Shown here: piece after piece, positions 25,013 through 34,231 of the stretch
Position numbering within the stretch: the first letter of the stretch is position 1
Layout of the letters: each line of letters starts with the position of its first letter
Origin: Dissulfurimicrobium hydrothermale
Lineage (GTDB): Bacteria > Desulfobacterota > Dissulfuribacteria > Dissulfuribacterales > Sh68
Direction: 5' to 3'
DNA length: 64,000 nt
Assembly: GCF_022026155.1 (NCBI RefSeq)
Contig: NZ_CP085041.1
Location: forward strand, 1,458,306 to 1,522,305
Program-made: the position numbers and the translations under genes
Notes under the pieces: generated by a model
Told to the model about the DNA's origin: nothing
What the model saw: the letters and a program-made list of their open reading frames with translations, nothing else
Databases searched by the model: none

Positions 25013-26239
25013 TTAATTCAACAACATCGGTTTTACATCATATTTATTTTCAACTATTGTTAGTATGTGTTTTATTTTTCTTGGTGTCCCTTGTTCCTTT
25101 ATAACTACTCTATATAGATTATCTCTATTTTTTAAAGTTGTATTAAATCCATCTTTTGCAAGATATTTTTTTAATTTTTTGGCATTGACCGCCTTTTTAA
25201 AGGCTGCAACTTGAATAGTATATGTCTTAAACTCTTTCTTTGTTATATTTCTTTTTTTGCTTTGCTTTTTTAATTTGTTTTTTGCTATCAATATGCGTTT
25301 TTTATGTATTGCATGTTTAATTCTTATTGCATGTTTAATTGGTTTATTGCGTTCAAAAGCTACATCGATGGATTTTTGATCATGTTGTAAAGAGGCAAAA
25401 CCATAATTTAACAATCTTCTAACATCTTCCCAATTATCTTTTGAGCCAAGCATGCTCACTACAAGCTTTCTATCGCCATATTTTACCATACCTGCAAAAC
25501 AATGCATCGCCTCTCTGGTATATCCTGTCTTGCCGCCTTCTGTGCCTTCAAATGACCAGAGTAGTTTATTATGGTTTTGAATATATAACTTCTTGCTTCG
25601 TCCTGATGGACGAACTATCTTTACCGAAGTAAATTTTGTTTTTGTTATTTTAGCGAATATTGGATTTTCTTCGGCCTTGTCGAACATCACGGCAAGATCA
25701 TATGCTGTAGTGTAGTGATTTGGTGCAGGAAGACCGTTCGGATTGCTGAAATGGGTATCAACCGCACCGAGCTCGCCGGCCTTTTCGTTCATCATCTCCG
25801 CAAACCTCTTGACTGAACCGGCAACCCTTTCAGCCACCACCACGCTTGCATCATTGGCCGATTTAAGCATGACACTGTAAAGGAGATCTTTCACCGTCAT
25901 CCTGTCGCCGGGATGGAGCCCCAGTTTTGACGGTTCAACTCCAGCGGCTATATAGTCGGCAACTGCTGTGTCGTTCAGCTTTAGATGATCAAGGGCAACC
26001 AAGGTTGTTACAATTTTTGTCGTGCTGGCCGGCGGGAGTTTGAGATATGGATTCTTGGCATACAAGATCTCGCCGCTTTCTGCATCCATGACAACAGCGG
26101 CCTTTGCGCTTACATAAGGTTCATATGCAAAGGCCAGGCCATGACCTACTAAACAACAGCAGGCAGTAACGATACCCCACCAAAAAACATGGAAAAACCC
26201 TCCGACCCCTCTGTTGGAACATCTTGGATTCTCTTGCAT
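25013..26239 (-). CDS. D-alanyl-D-alanine carboxypeptidase (S11, PBP5/DacF-like) with SPOR tail
   Basis: A 408-residue envelope enzyme that trims peptidoglycan stem peptides. It has a membrane signal (HVFWWGIVTACCCLVGHGLAFA), the serine triad STTK, the SAND motif (KSANDAS) and KTGY. After the beta-lactamase-like domain comes a Lys-rich linker (about 310-335). The C-terminal SPOR-type domain opens with TYTIQVAAFKKAVNAKKLKK and should bind denuded glycan strands. The start is the ATG at 26239, which has GAGGAGG 5 bases ahead; the TTG 36 bases upstream has no such support. The tail is AT-rich compared with the catalytic part. Confidence 0.9.
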   Translation of the reverse strand: MQENPRCSNRGVGGFFHVFWWGIVTACCCLVGHGLAFAYEPYVSAKAAVVMDAESGEILYAKNPYLKLPPASTTKIVTTLVALDHLKLNDTAVADYIAAGVEPSKLGLHPGDRMTVKDLLYSVMLKSANDASVVVAERVAGSVKRFAEMMNEKAGELGAVDTHFSNPNGLPAPNHYTTAYDLAVMFDKAEENPIFAKITKTKFTSVKIVRPSGRSKKLYIQNHNKLLWSFEGTEGGKTGYTREAMHCFAGMVKYGDRKLVVSMLGSKDNWEDVRRLLNYGFASLQHDQKSIDVAFERNKPIKHAIRIKHAIHKKRILIAKNKLKKQSKKRNITKKEFKTYTIQVAAFKKAVNAKKLKKYLAKDGFNTTLKNRDNLYRVVIKEQGTPRKIKHILTIVENKYDVKPMLLN

Positions 26240-26353
26240 CCGCGCCTCCTCTTCAGAAAGATTCAAGATGAACAAATTTATATTTTGTAGTTGTTTAATC
26301 GTTTAAACAACATGAGATCAATTTAAATACTACCAAGTATTTCAAATAAAATC

Positions 26354-29300
26354 TTACTGGGCCATCATCTTGACGGTCTTCGGGAGAATCATGACAAACC
26401 TCTCCTCGGCTTCTTTAAGGAGACCGGCCACCGCTAACGCCTCCTCTTCCTGCAAGGTCTCTTTAAGCTTCATTATATAATGACCCAAGAGCTCGTCAAC
26501 ATCGGCCAGCCCTTTGGAATCAATCGCCTTCAATATAACATCAGCACCTCTGGCGAGCCTTCGCTTCAAGGAATCAACTGTAAAGCCGAATTCCGGATAG
26601 AGGCATTGATAAACCACGCCGCCTGTCATGCCTGCGCATATCCATGGGCCTGGATCCCCCAGTACAACCACCCTCCCGCCTGTCATGTATTCAAAGGCGA
26701 ATCCCTTAAGATGCGACCTAGTGGCTATATTGCCCTCTTCATCGCGCACTCTCTCTACTATGCGCGCGCCAAAGACCGCATCGGCCCCGGACATACGAAC
26801 GCACGCCCTTGAATCGGCATAATTCTGGATGATAAACAGGCCTTTTATTGCACCGTAAGCCAAACTCTTTCCTGTTGAACCGTCGATCCTTTTGCCCAGG
26901 CAATTGAGACCCTTAAGAACGGCAAGAAGGCCGCCGATGCTGCCCTTGGCCGCACCGTCTTGCGATCCGCCTTCAACTATCGTGTCGATATTTGCGATGT
27001 TGAATGCGGAAAGGCCGTTTCCAGGCACGGAGGAGTCAAGATGGAGGACCGCCTTGTAATCACTATGATCTCCAAAGCGTCTAACTATGGCCCCCGCAAG
27101 ATAAGTCCCTATGGCCCTATCTGTACTTCGAACATGCTCGTCCATAAAATCGACCTCTTTCTTGCCCTTCTCGAATTGCTCCATTGCAAGGTCACTTATG
27201 AGTTTTGTAAGGTGATTTAGCGGCCTTCTTATCCGCATCAATCCATGAGATTTGTCATCGGGTCCGGAATATACAGGCTTTACCAGGAGACTCTTTACAT
27301 CTATCACATCGTTAAAACGATCTTGCCTCAAGAGGTCTGTGCGGCCTACAAGGTCTTGAAGCCGCCTTTCGCCCATCTTGGCCACAAGCATGCGGATTTC
27401 ATCCCCAATGGCGTTTAAGAGCCTCGAAAGATTCTCGGCCTCTTCATCTACCTGGCGTGGGGTGAAACCCTTCACCCCCTTTGCCTCAGCATCTTCCTTG
27501 GTTCGAAGTTGGGTAGAGATACCGCGCGGGCATCTGTCAAGATGGCAGCGCTGACAGCTTATGCAACCGACACCCATAAGGGCCACCGTTCCCATGCCCA
27601 CGCGGTTTGCACCGAGAAGGATCATCTTTACAACATCCATACCACACCTTATGCCGCCGTCACACCATATCTCTACATGATCTCTTAGCCCGGATTCCAC
27701 AAGAGCGCGGTTGGCCTCGCTCACACCTATCTCAACAGGCAGACCTGCATATCTCTTGGCGTGTTCCCTGGCAGCCCCTGTCCCCCCTTCAAAACCGCTC
27801 AAATTTATAACATCGGCCCCGGCCTTGGCTATACCAACCGCTATAGTTCCAACGCCGCTTGTCACAGGGATCTTCACCGAGACCTGCGCATCTGGATTGG
27901 CGGTCTTCAATTCAGTAATTATCTGGGCCAGGTCCTCGATTGAATAGATGTCATGGTGGTTGGATGGAGAAATGAGGGCGATGCCAGGGTTGCAATGTCT
28001 GGCCTTTGCCACTATCTCAGACACCTTTGCGCCGGGAAGGTGTCCACCCTCGCCAGGCTTTGCCCCTTGACCGATCTTTATCTCAAGATAGGCTGCCGAG
28101 TTTAAAAAACCCATATAAACGCCAAATCTGCCGGATGCTATCTGTTGACCCCTGTTTTCACGATAACGGCCCAGCATATCTGGTATCTCACCACCTTCAC
28201 CATTAAGACAAATAATATTAGTTCTCTTTGCCGCTTCAGCATATGCCCTGAAGGAATTCTCTCCTTGGGAACCAAAAGACATAGCAGAGATCAATATAGG
28301 CATGGAATGCCTGCCGATTGTTATGTCGACCTCTTCCATGGTAAGTCTATGGTCAGGCGCGGTCTCCTTGATAGAGATAACATGCCTTATGGCAACAGGA
28401 CTTTCGTTGAATATCCTGCCGACTCCCTCGGACATCTCAAGATAACCGGCCTTGCCAACGGCTACCTCCCTCAATATCCTGCCCACCTTCGGATTCTTGG
28501 CTTGATCCTGATACAGGACCCCTTCTTCAGGGGCTGTCGCCCTGGCATAGCGACGTCTGGCCATATCTTCAAGTCTTTCATAACTAAGGCCAATATCTTC
28601 AGAAGAACAGAAGCTCGGCGTCCCAAAAAGCTCCGAAAGTTCAGCGTTAAGTCCGATCGAAGCAAATATCCTACCGTAGCCGCACAGCTCATGTATGCCC
28701 ATGGTAGACATGACCTTTTCTATCCCTTTTTGAAGTACGCCTATGAGATTTGAAAGGAGTTTTGTAGCGGTATGTCTGCCGTCGGAACCCTTGCAAGCCA
28801 TGCGCCACAACAAATACGGATTTAAGGCGTCAGCGCCGAGACCCAAAAGAAACATGATATCGTGGAGGTTTCTGATCGCGGCGGAATTAACTATAATACT
28901 ACATCTCCTTCTTAGGCCTTGATCCGCCAGAACCTTGGCTATGCGGGCTACAGTCAAGGCAGGATCTATAAATACATGCCCATTTGTAAAATTCATGGAA
29001 TCATCCAAGACAAGCACCACGGCACCTGCCCTTACGGCTTCGCACGCATCTCTGCACAGATTGGCAAGCCTTAACCTTAAACCATCTTGCCCTGGAATAA
29101 AGGTCGAGTCAAGCACCGCCACCCTGGCCCTATCAAGGTTTTGACCTGTAAAGAAATTCAATACATCCTCCATGGCTGTAATATCCAGGGACTTGCACAG
29201 CATATCAAGATCGTCTTCGCCGATTAGGTCTTTAAGGCCATGGCGGCTCAAGAGAAGCGGGCTGCCTAGCTTGAGGCCTATAGGTGTAGGATAGCCTCCG

Positions 29301-30934
29301 CCATATGCATCAGGACGGTCTCCCAGTATTACCTGGGTGCTGAAGTGTTCGGCCTCGCGCTCTCTGTCTATGGCAGGGTTGGTCACAACCGCCACGTTTT
29401 CCTTGAAAAACTCAGAGATGTTGGGCAGTGCATCCTCGGGCATCAAAGCTGCAAGCGGCCCCTGATGACCCATTGAGCCTATGACGTCCTTGCCCTCGGC
29501 AGCCATTTTGACGCAGGTATCCATGTCATATCTGTTCCACCCAAGTGCAGCAAGGTACCTGACGGATGAGAGATCTTCGAGCTTTGCATTACAGTAGCTC
29601 CCACCTGCTACCCACCAACTGCCCGGCTTATGTCCGACATAGGCTTTTGAATCAGGGAGTGATGCATATAGATAATCTGTGACGGAAAATACCTTTTTCC
29701 TACAATCTAGAAGTTTAAAGAGCCTTTTTTGCAGCATTCCATAGTTCAGCACCTCAGCCCTCTTTCCCCTGCCAGAGATGATCGCTATCTTTTCACCTGG
29801 TGCAAGCGGCCTCGGGTCATCCATGGTGTTTGCAAGATCAACAACCCCTTTTTCCGAGGACAGGAAATAGTCATAATCGCTTTCTCCAAACCAGAGAGGT
29901 CTGAGACCAAGGGCATCGACGCTACCCAAACATATATCACCGTAACGTGCAACTACAGCCGCTGGCCCTTGCGCTGAACACGGAAAGAACCATCGGTAAA
30001 AATCATAGAGACGCCTTAGATCATCCGAATAATGCGCCGTCTCGGTATGGACCGGCGGAAATACCATCTCAAGCGCCTCTGCAAGATCAAAGTCGTATAG
30101 ACTTATGAGCCCCTCTATGATCCGATTGAGATCCTGCGAATCGCTACCGCCAGGAACAGGAGGTATACCAAGCAATTTTCCGGTACTTCTCAGTTTTTCT
30201 ATGGTGTTTATCTCACCGTTGTGCCCGAGGATTGAAAAGGGCTGGACGCGCTCAACAATCGATAGGGTATTTGTGGAATAACGGCTGTGACCAAGACATA
30301 TGATTGAACGTGTCTTCTCATCCATTAAATCCGGGAATACCTTGGGAAGGAGCTCGGGTAGCCCCCTCAGGACATAGACCACGCTGTGTCGACTCAAAGA
30401 TGCTACGTAGAGCTCAGGGAGCTGCGTGCCAATTTCCATCTGAAGGCTGAAGAGACCCCTTGCGGTATCGCCTTTATTGTCGTTGGACATGAGTCCAGCC
30501 ACCTGCCAGAAGATCGGTGATTCAAGCCTCGCCCTTGGGCCAAGTTCATGGTCTCTTGTATTACCTTCAATCTCAGCGATAAGCTTGAGGCCTTTTGATT
30601 CCATTATCTCTCTCGCCTTTGACTTGAGATCGTCAGCTTGGCCCTTTGACCTCACAGGTATCAAGATATGACCTACACAAAAGGCGCTGCTCCAGGCAAG
30701 GTGCATGCTGAGTCCGTGTTCTTCAAGCCGTTTTGCCCAAAGCTCTCTTGGGATATCTATCATGATGCCACAGCCGTCGCCCTCCCCGTTTATATCCCCG
30801 GAGCGGTGGCCCATCTTCTTGAGGGCATCAATAGTCTTTACGATATTAGCGTGGGTACTGTTGCCTCGTTTATTTACATAGGCGATGATTGCACAGGCAT
30901 CTTTTTCTTCCATGGTCTTTGTCTCAACGCTCAT
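26354..30934 (-). CDS. gltB: glutamate synthase large subunit
   Basis: A 1,526-residue enzyme making glutamate from glutamine and 2-oxoglutarate. It has a class II amidotransferase domain whose nucleophile is Cys14 (KDACAIIAYV), exposed after removal of a short propeptide, then the central domain. The FMN/synthase domain follows with PILISAMSFGSQGENSF, GAKPGEGGHLPG and SPSNHHDIYSIEDL. The [3Fe-4S] ligands are in CISCQRCHLDRC near 1080. The C-terminal GXGXG helix domain ends the protein (GGSQDGAAKGSIGG, then GFAFEYMTGGRVVVLG). No small subunit gene (gltD) lies next to it, so it may use ferredoxin or a distant partner. A weak AAAGGA precedes the ATG. Confidence 0.95.
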   Translation of the reverse strand: MSVETKTMEEKDACAIIAYVNKRGNSTHANIVKTIDALKKMGHRSGDINGEGDGCGIMIDIPRELWAKRLEEHGLSMHLAWSSAFCVGHILIPVRSKGQADDLKSKAREIMESKGLKLIAEIEGNTRDHELGPRARLESPIFWQVAGLMSNDNKGDTARGLFSLQMEIGTQLPELYVASLSRHSVVYVLRGLPELLPKVFPDLMDEKTRSIICLGHSRYSTNTLSIVERVQPFSILGHNGEINTIEKLRSTGKLLGIPPVPGGSDSQDLNRIIEGLISLYDFDLAEALEMVFPPVHTETAHYSDDLRRLYDFYRWFFPCSAQGPAAVVARYGDICLGSVDALGLRPLWFGESDYDYFLSSEKGVVDLANTMDDPRPLAPGEKIAIISGRGKRAEVLNYGMLQKRLFKLLDCRKKVFSVTDYLYASLPDSKAYVGHKPGSWWVAGGSYCNAKLEDLSSVRYLAALGWNRYDMDTCVKMAAEGKDVIGSMGHQGPLAALMPEDALPNISEFFKENVAVVTNPAIDREREAEHFSTQVILGDRPDAYGGGYPTPIGLKLGSPLLLSRHGLKDLIGEDDLDMLCKSLDITAMEDVLNFFTGQNLDRARVAVLDSTFIPGQDGLRLRLANLCRDACEAVRAGAVVLVLDDSMNFTNGHVFIDPALTVARIAKVLADQGLRRRCSIIVNSAAIRNLHDIMFLLGLGADALNPYLLWRMACKGSDGRHTATKLLSNLIGVLQKGIEKVMSTMGIHELCGYGRIFASIGLNAELSELFGTPSFCSSEDIGLSYERLEDMARRRYARATAPEEGVLYQDQAKNPKVGRILREVAVGKAGYLEMSEGVGRIFNESPVAIRHVISIKETAPDHRLTMEEVDITIGRHSMPILISAMSFGSQGENSFRAYAEAAKRTNIICLNGEGGEIPDMLGRYRENRGQQIASGRFGVYMGFLNSAAYLEIKIGQGAKPGEGGHLPGAKVSEIVAKARHCNPGIALISPSNHHDIYSIEDLAQIITELKTANPDAQVSVKIPVTSGVGTIAVGIAKAGADVINLSGFEGGTGAAREHAKRYAGLPVEIGVSEANRALVESGLRDHVEIWCDGGIRCGMDVVKMILLGANRVGMGTVALMGVGCISCQRCHLDRCPRGISTQLRTKEDAEAKGVKGFTPRQVDEEAENLSRLLNAIGDEIRMLVAKMGERRLQDLVGRTDLLRQDRFNDVIDVKSLLVKPVYSGPDDKSHGLMRIRRPLNHLTKLISDLAMEQFEKGKKEVDFMDEHVRSTDRAIGTYLAGAIVRRFGDHSDYKAVLHLDSSVPGNGLSAFNIANIDTIVEGGSQDGAAKGSIGGLLAVLKGLNCLGKRIDGSTGKSLAYGAIKGLFIIQNYADSRACVRMSGADAVFGARIVERVRDEEGNIATRSHLKGFAFEYMTGGRVVVLGDPGPWICAGMTGGVVYQCLYPEFGFTVDSLKRRLARGADVILKAIDSKGLADVDELLGHYIMKLKETLQEEEALAVAGLLKEAEERFVMILPKTVKMMAQ

Positions 30935-31162
30935 GTCTTGTCGGATCCTTTTCTTTTATAGCCTTGATGATTTTTTATTTGATCAGAACTAATTATATTA
31001 TTTAATAAAATGTCATGAAACCCAAGCTGCTTCAATTGGAGGATTAACTTATACTCTTGTCAAGGATGTGCCAAGGGGAAATTTCTAATAATATAAAGTT
31101 TCCTTTTTGCTATTTTTATGTTAAAATAAAAAAATTAATTAATTACTCTAGGGGGGATTTCA

Positions 31163-31675
31163 ATGTTCAATATAGGCGACCTTGCAGTATATCCTGCCCA
31201 TGGGGTAGGAGTAATAGAGGCAATTGAGCAAAAATTCATAGCTGGCATGGAAAATACCTTTTATATTATGCGGATCCTTGAAAACGATATGAAGATTATG
31301 ATACCAAAGAAAAATGCGTGTCAAGTCGGACTGAGATGTATTATATCAGGCGATGACGCTGACCAAGTCTATACGATATTACAAAACAAGGATATAGAGT
31401 TCACCCCGCAGACATGGAACAGGCGCTATAGGGAATATATGGAAAAGATAAAGACTGGATCTATATTCGAGCTTGCCGCTGTGCTGAGAGACCTATATCT
31501 CCTACAATCGGACAAACCACTATCCTTTGGAGAAAAAAAGATGATGGATACAGCCAAGGGCCTTCTGATAAAGGAACTCTCTGTAGCCAAAGGCAAGACC
31601 GAAGAAGAGATCGCTCAAAGCATAGAATCTATTTTTGTGCCAGAGACCGCACAGACAGTAGGGCTTGGATCATAA
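31163..31675 (+). CDS. carD: CarD-family transcription regulator (CdnL-like)
   Basis: A 170-residue RNA polymerase-binding protein that stabilises open promoter complexes. Residues 1-60 form the polymerase-interacting Tudor-like domain (MFNIGDLAVYPAHGVGVIEAIE, then FYIMRILENDMKIMIP). The helical DNA-binding domain follows, with the typical NRRYREYMEKIKTGSIFELA. A GGGGGGAT ribosome site lies before the ATG. The next gene, rluD, overlaps its end by 11 bases. The 228-base gap to divergent gltB is AT-rich and must hold both promoters. Confidence 0.92.
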   Translation: MFNIGDLAVYPAHGVGVIEAIEQKFIAGMENTFYIMRILENDMKIMIPKKNACQVGLRCIISGDDADQVYTILQNKDIEFTPQTWNRRYREYMEKIKTGSIFELAAVLRDLYLLQSDKPLSFGEKKMMDTAKGLLIKELSVAKGKTEEEIAQSIESIFVPETAQTVGLGS

Positions 31676-32630
31676 CAACCCGGCTACAGATACCGACTTT
31701 GAAATCAAAGTTGAAAAAGGGTCAGAGGGCGAGAGGCTCGATAAATATCTTGCATCAAAAGATATTGGGCTTTCAAGGACAAGGATCCAAAGGCTCATAG
31801 AAACCGGCCGAATAAAAATACGCGGTACAGACAACGCCAGCCCAAGCATGAGGCTCAAAGCTGGTTTTATAATAGACATATCCATCCCGCCATCTGAAGA
31901 CATCCTGATTGAGCCATTGCCGATCCCAATTGAAATCCTCTATGAGGATAACTCCATAATAGTCATCAACAAACCGGCTGGCATAGTGGTGCACCCAGGG
32001 GCTGGCAAGGAAAAAGAGACACTTGTACACGCACTTATGCACCATTGCCGCGACTTGTCAGGTATTGGAGGAAAGATAAGGCCCGGTATAGTACACAGAC
32101 TTGACAAGGATACTTCAGGGCTCATGGTCGCCGCTAAAAACGATCAAAGTCATTGGGCGCTCATAGAACAATTCAAGGCAGGGCTCATAAAAAAGACCTA
32201 TATGGCAATTGTGCACGGAAAGATACGTGAGGAGACCGGCACTATAGATCTCCCCATAGGACGTCATCCCAGAGAAAGAAAAAAGATGTCTGTATTTACA
32301 AAAAACGGTAGGCGCGCGGTTACAATATGGACGTTAGAGAAATCACTCCCAGGCGCAAGTCTTTTGTCAGTGGATATCCGCACCGGAAGGACACATCAGA
32401 TCAGGGTGCATATGGCGCATATAGGTCACCCATTGCTTGGCGACTGCCTTTATGGAGGTCGGCTTACACTTAAGGCAGCCGGCAGGTCTATCACGATCCC
32501 AAGACAGATGCTCCATTCATCGAGACTCGGGCTCATACATCCAGCCACAAAAAAAGAGATGGAATGGACCAGCGGCATCCCAGAGGATATGATCCGTGTC
32601 ATCGAGGCCCTCAATGGAATGGCCTGTTAA
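31665..32630 (+). CDS. rluD: 23S rRNA pseudouridine synthase, RluD family
   Basis: A 321-residue RNA-modifying enzyme. The N-terminal S4 domain (EGERLDKYLASKDIGLSRTRIQRLIETG) binds RNA. The catalytic domain has GRLDKDTSG-type HRLDKDTSGLMVAAKN, whose Asp makes the covalent RNA adduct, then RTGRTHQIRVHMAHIGHPLLGD. The start is probably the TTG at 31665, inside the end of carD, which suggests translational coupling; no later ATG precedes the S4 domain. The exact target uridines cannot be read from the sequence alone, and the RluD label rather than RluC is by overall pattern. Confidence 0.9.
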   Translation: MDHNNPATDTDFEIKVEKGSEGERLDKYLASKDIGLSRTRIQRLIETGRIKIRGTDNASPSMRLKAGFIIDISIPPSEDILIEPLPIPIEILYEDNSIIVINKPAGIVVHPGAGKEKETLVHALMHHCRDLSGIGGKIRPGIVHRLDKDTSGLMVAAKNDQSHWALIEQFKAGLIKKTYMAIVHGKIREETGTIDLPIGRHPRERKKMSVFTKNGRRAVTIWTLEKSLPGASLLSVDIRTGRTHQIRVHMAHIGHPLLGDCLYGGRLTLKAAGRSITIPRQMLHSSRLGLIHPATKKEMEWTSGIPEDMIRVIEALNGMAC

Positions 32631-32659
32631 CAAGGCCAAGACGGGTCGTCCAGTATTTT

Positions 32660-34024
32660 CTATCTCCAGATCGGAAGTACGCAAAAATAGCTTGCCGCCA
32701 TGATGATTATAAGGGCTTGAGTGACAGCATATCCAGATCTGCCTACCATACCATGAAAGTCGTCATTTGCGAATCTGTAGAGTACATAAAGGGCGGCGAC
32801 GGCACTGGAAGCCATAATAAATGAATCAATAAACCGAAAAAACCATTCAGGGATATAGAACGTCAATAAAAGTAGCGGGCCGATGCCAAATTGTCTGCCA
32901 AGTGTAGGGAAAAAGTCTGGGGCGTTGGAAAGTGAATAGTTGAGTCTGTAAATAAGCTCTCCGGCAAAGGCCATAGGTACAAATATGGGAATCATGGGTG
33001 AAAACCTGCCAAATACTTCATCTTCTGTGACACCGAATGTATGTGCCCCTATCCTGACAAAGGCCATGGCATACAAAAAACCGACGATCAACAGGGATGA
33101 AAAAATGCCCATATTACAAATAGCTGTCTTTTGACACCATATCTCCACATCAAATCCATGAAATATAAAACGTGCAAGCTGAGAGCCCATTAAAAAAGGG
33201 ATAATAAATGAACAGGTTATAAACCTCCCCTTATTTAGAATCAATTCTGAAAACGGGCTCCTTAGATTGAGTCTAGGGGAATCTCTATCGCACATGGCAA
33301 CACAATGGCCGCATACCAGGCAATCTAAGTTGTTTCTTACGGCAAACGCCCCTAGATAGACAGGACAACCGCGCATCCCATCCCGCCCGCGCTTGCATGC
33401 AAATGTGCCGCACCCCTTGCATTTTTCATGATCAGGTCTGAATTCAATAAGGGAGAAGGTGGCCGCTGCCCCTGTCATTCTCCCCATCGGACAAAGATAT
33501 CTACACCAGGCCTGGAGCGGGAAAAAGACAGAGCTGATAGTAGCCCCCATGAGGATAAAGAGTATCAAAAATGCAGTTGCCCTTGGGGAATCCTTGATTC
33601 CAGTACTCTCTTCTAGCCATATAATAACCGCAAAGAGTCCTATGGCCCAATATATTCCATATTTTTCAAATGATTTCGGAACAGGCCTGCAAAACGTAAA
33701 CCCAAGTCTTTGCACAATACGTCCCAGACCTGGGAACGGACAAAACCCGCACCACATTCGCCCTAGAAAAAACCAGCTCAGCACCAAAAACGGCCACCAG
33801 ACGCCCCATGAGAGAAATATTGCGCAATTTTTTTTGGGATCTTGGGGGCCAAATAATCCAGAAAGTATTATAAATGTAAAAATTATATCACCAAATGTCC
33901 TGATTGATGCATGAAGCCTTCTCTCTTTGAAAATTGTCTTCAAGACGGGAAAGGCCTTAAAAAGATCAAGCCTGTCATCAGGATCAATATCGAAAACAAT
34001 TTTCAATATGCGCTTTATCGGCAA
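32660..34024 (-). CDS. polyferredoxin-type membrane protein (NapH/NosR-like)
   Basis: A 454-residue inner-membrane electron carrier with about ten membrane helices. Cysteine motifs are WCGFCPFPGLG and WCRYLCPMGRM at helix ends, and two 4Fe-4S ferredoxin sites, CKGCGTFACKRGRDGMRGC and CLVCGHCVAMC. This pattern belongs to the NapH/NosR/CcoG group, which passes quinol electrons to periplasmic or cytosolic partners. The acceptor is unknown, as no nap, nos or cco gene is near. The start is TTG at 34024 with AGGAGG 12 bases ahead; no nearer start is in frame. It is convergent with rluD. Confidence 0.82.
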   Translation of the reverse strand: MPIKRILKIVFDIDPDDRLDLFKAFPVLKTIFKERRLHASIRTFGDIIFTFIILSGLFGPQDPKKNCAIFLSWGVWWPFLVLSWFFLGRMWCGFCPFPGLGRIVQRLGFTFCRPVPKSFEKYGIYWAIGLFAVIIWLEESTGIKDSPRATAFLILFILMGATISSVFFPLQAWCRYLCPMGRMTGAAATFSLIEFRPDHEKCKGCGTFACKRGRDGMRGCPVYLGAFAVRNNLDCLVCGHCVAMCDRDSPRLNLRSPFSELILNKGRFITCSFIIPFLMGSQLARFIFHGFDVEIWCQKTAICNMGIFSSLLIVGFLYAMAFVRIGAHTFGVTEDEVFGRFSPMIPIFVPMAFAGELIYRLNYSLSNAPDFFPTLGRQFGIGPLLLLTFYIPEWFFRFIDSFIMASSAVAALYVLYRFANDDFHGMVGRSGYAVTQALIIIMAASYFCVLPIWR

Positions 34025-34231
34025 AAATATCCAAAACCTCCTGAACTCTTAATTTATTATGTCAAGGCGTTCTCAATCACTCCATCGAATCCTGAAGTCA
34101 GGCGGCCCGACAAAAAAGAGAAAATAGGAACAAATAAAAATAATAATGATTGGGTTGGATGTGGTCAATAAGAAAAGGTGGCAGCGGCAGGCCGGCACAT
34201 CGTCAGAATGGCATGTCCACGTCAGCGATCC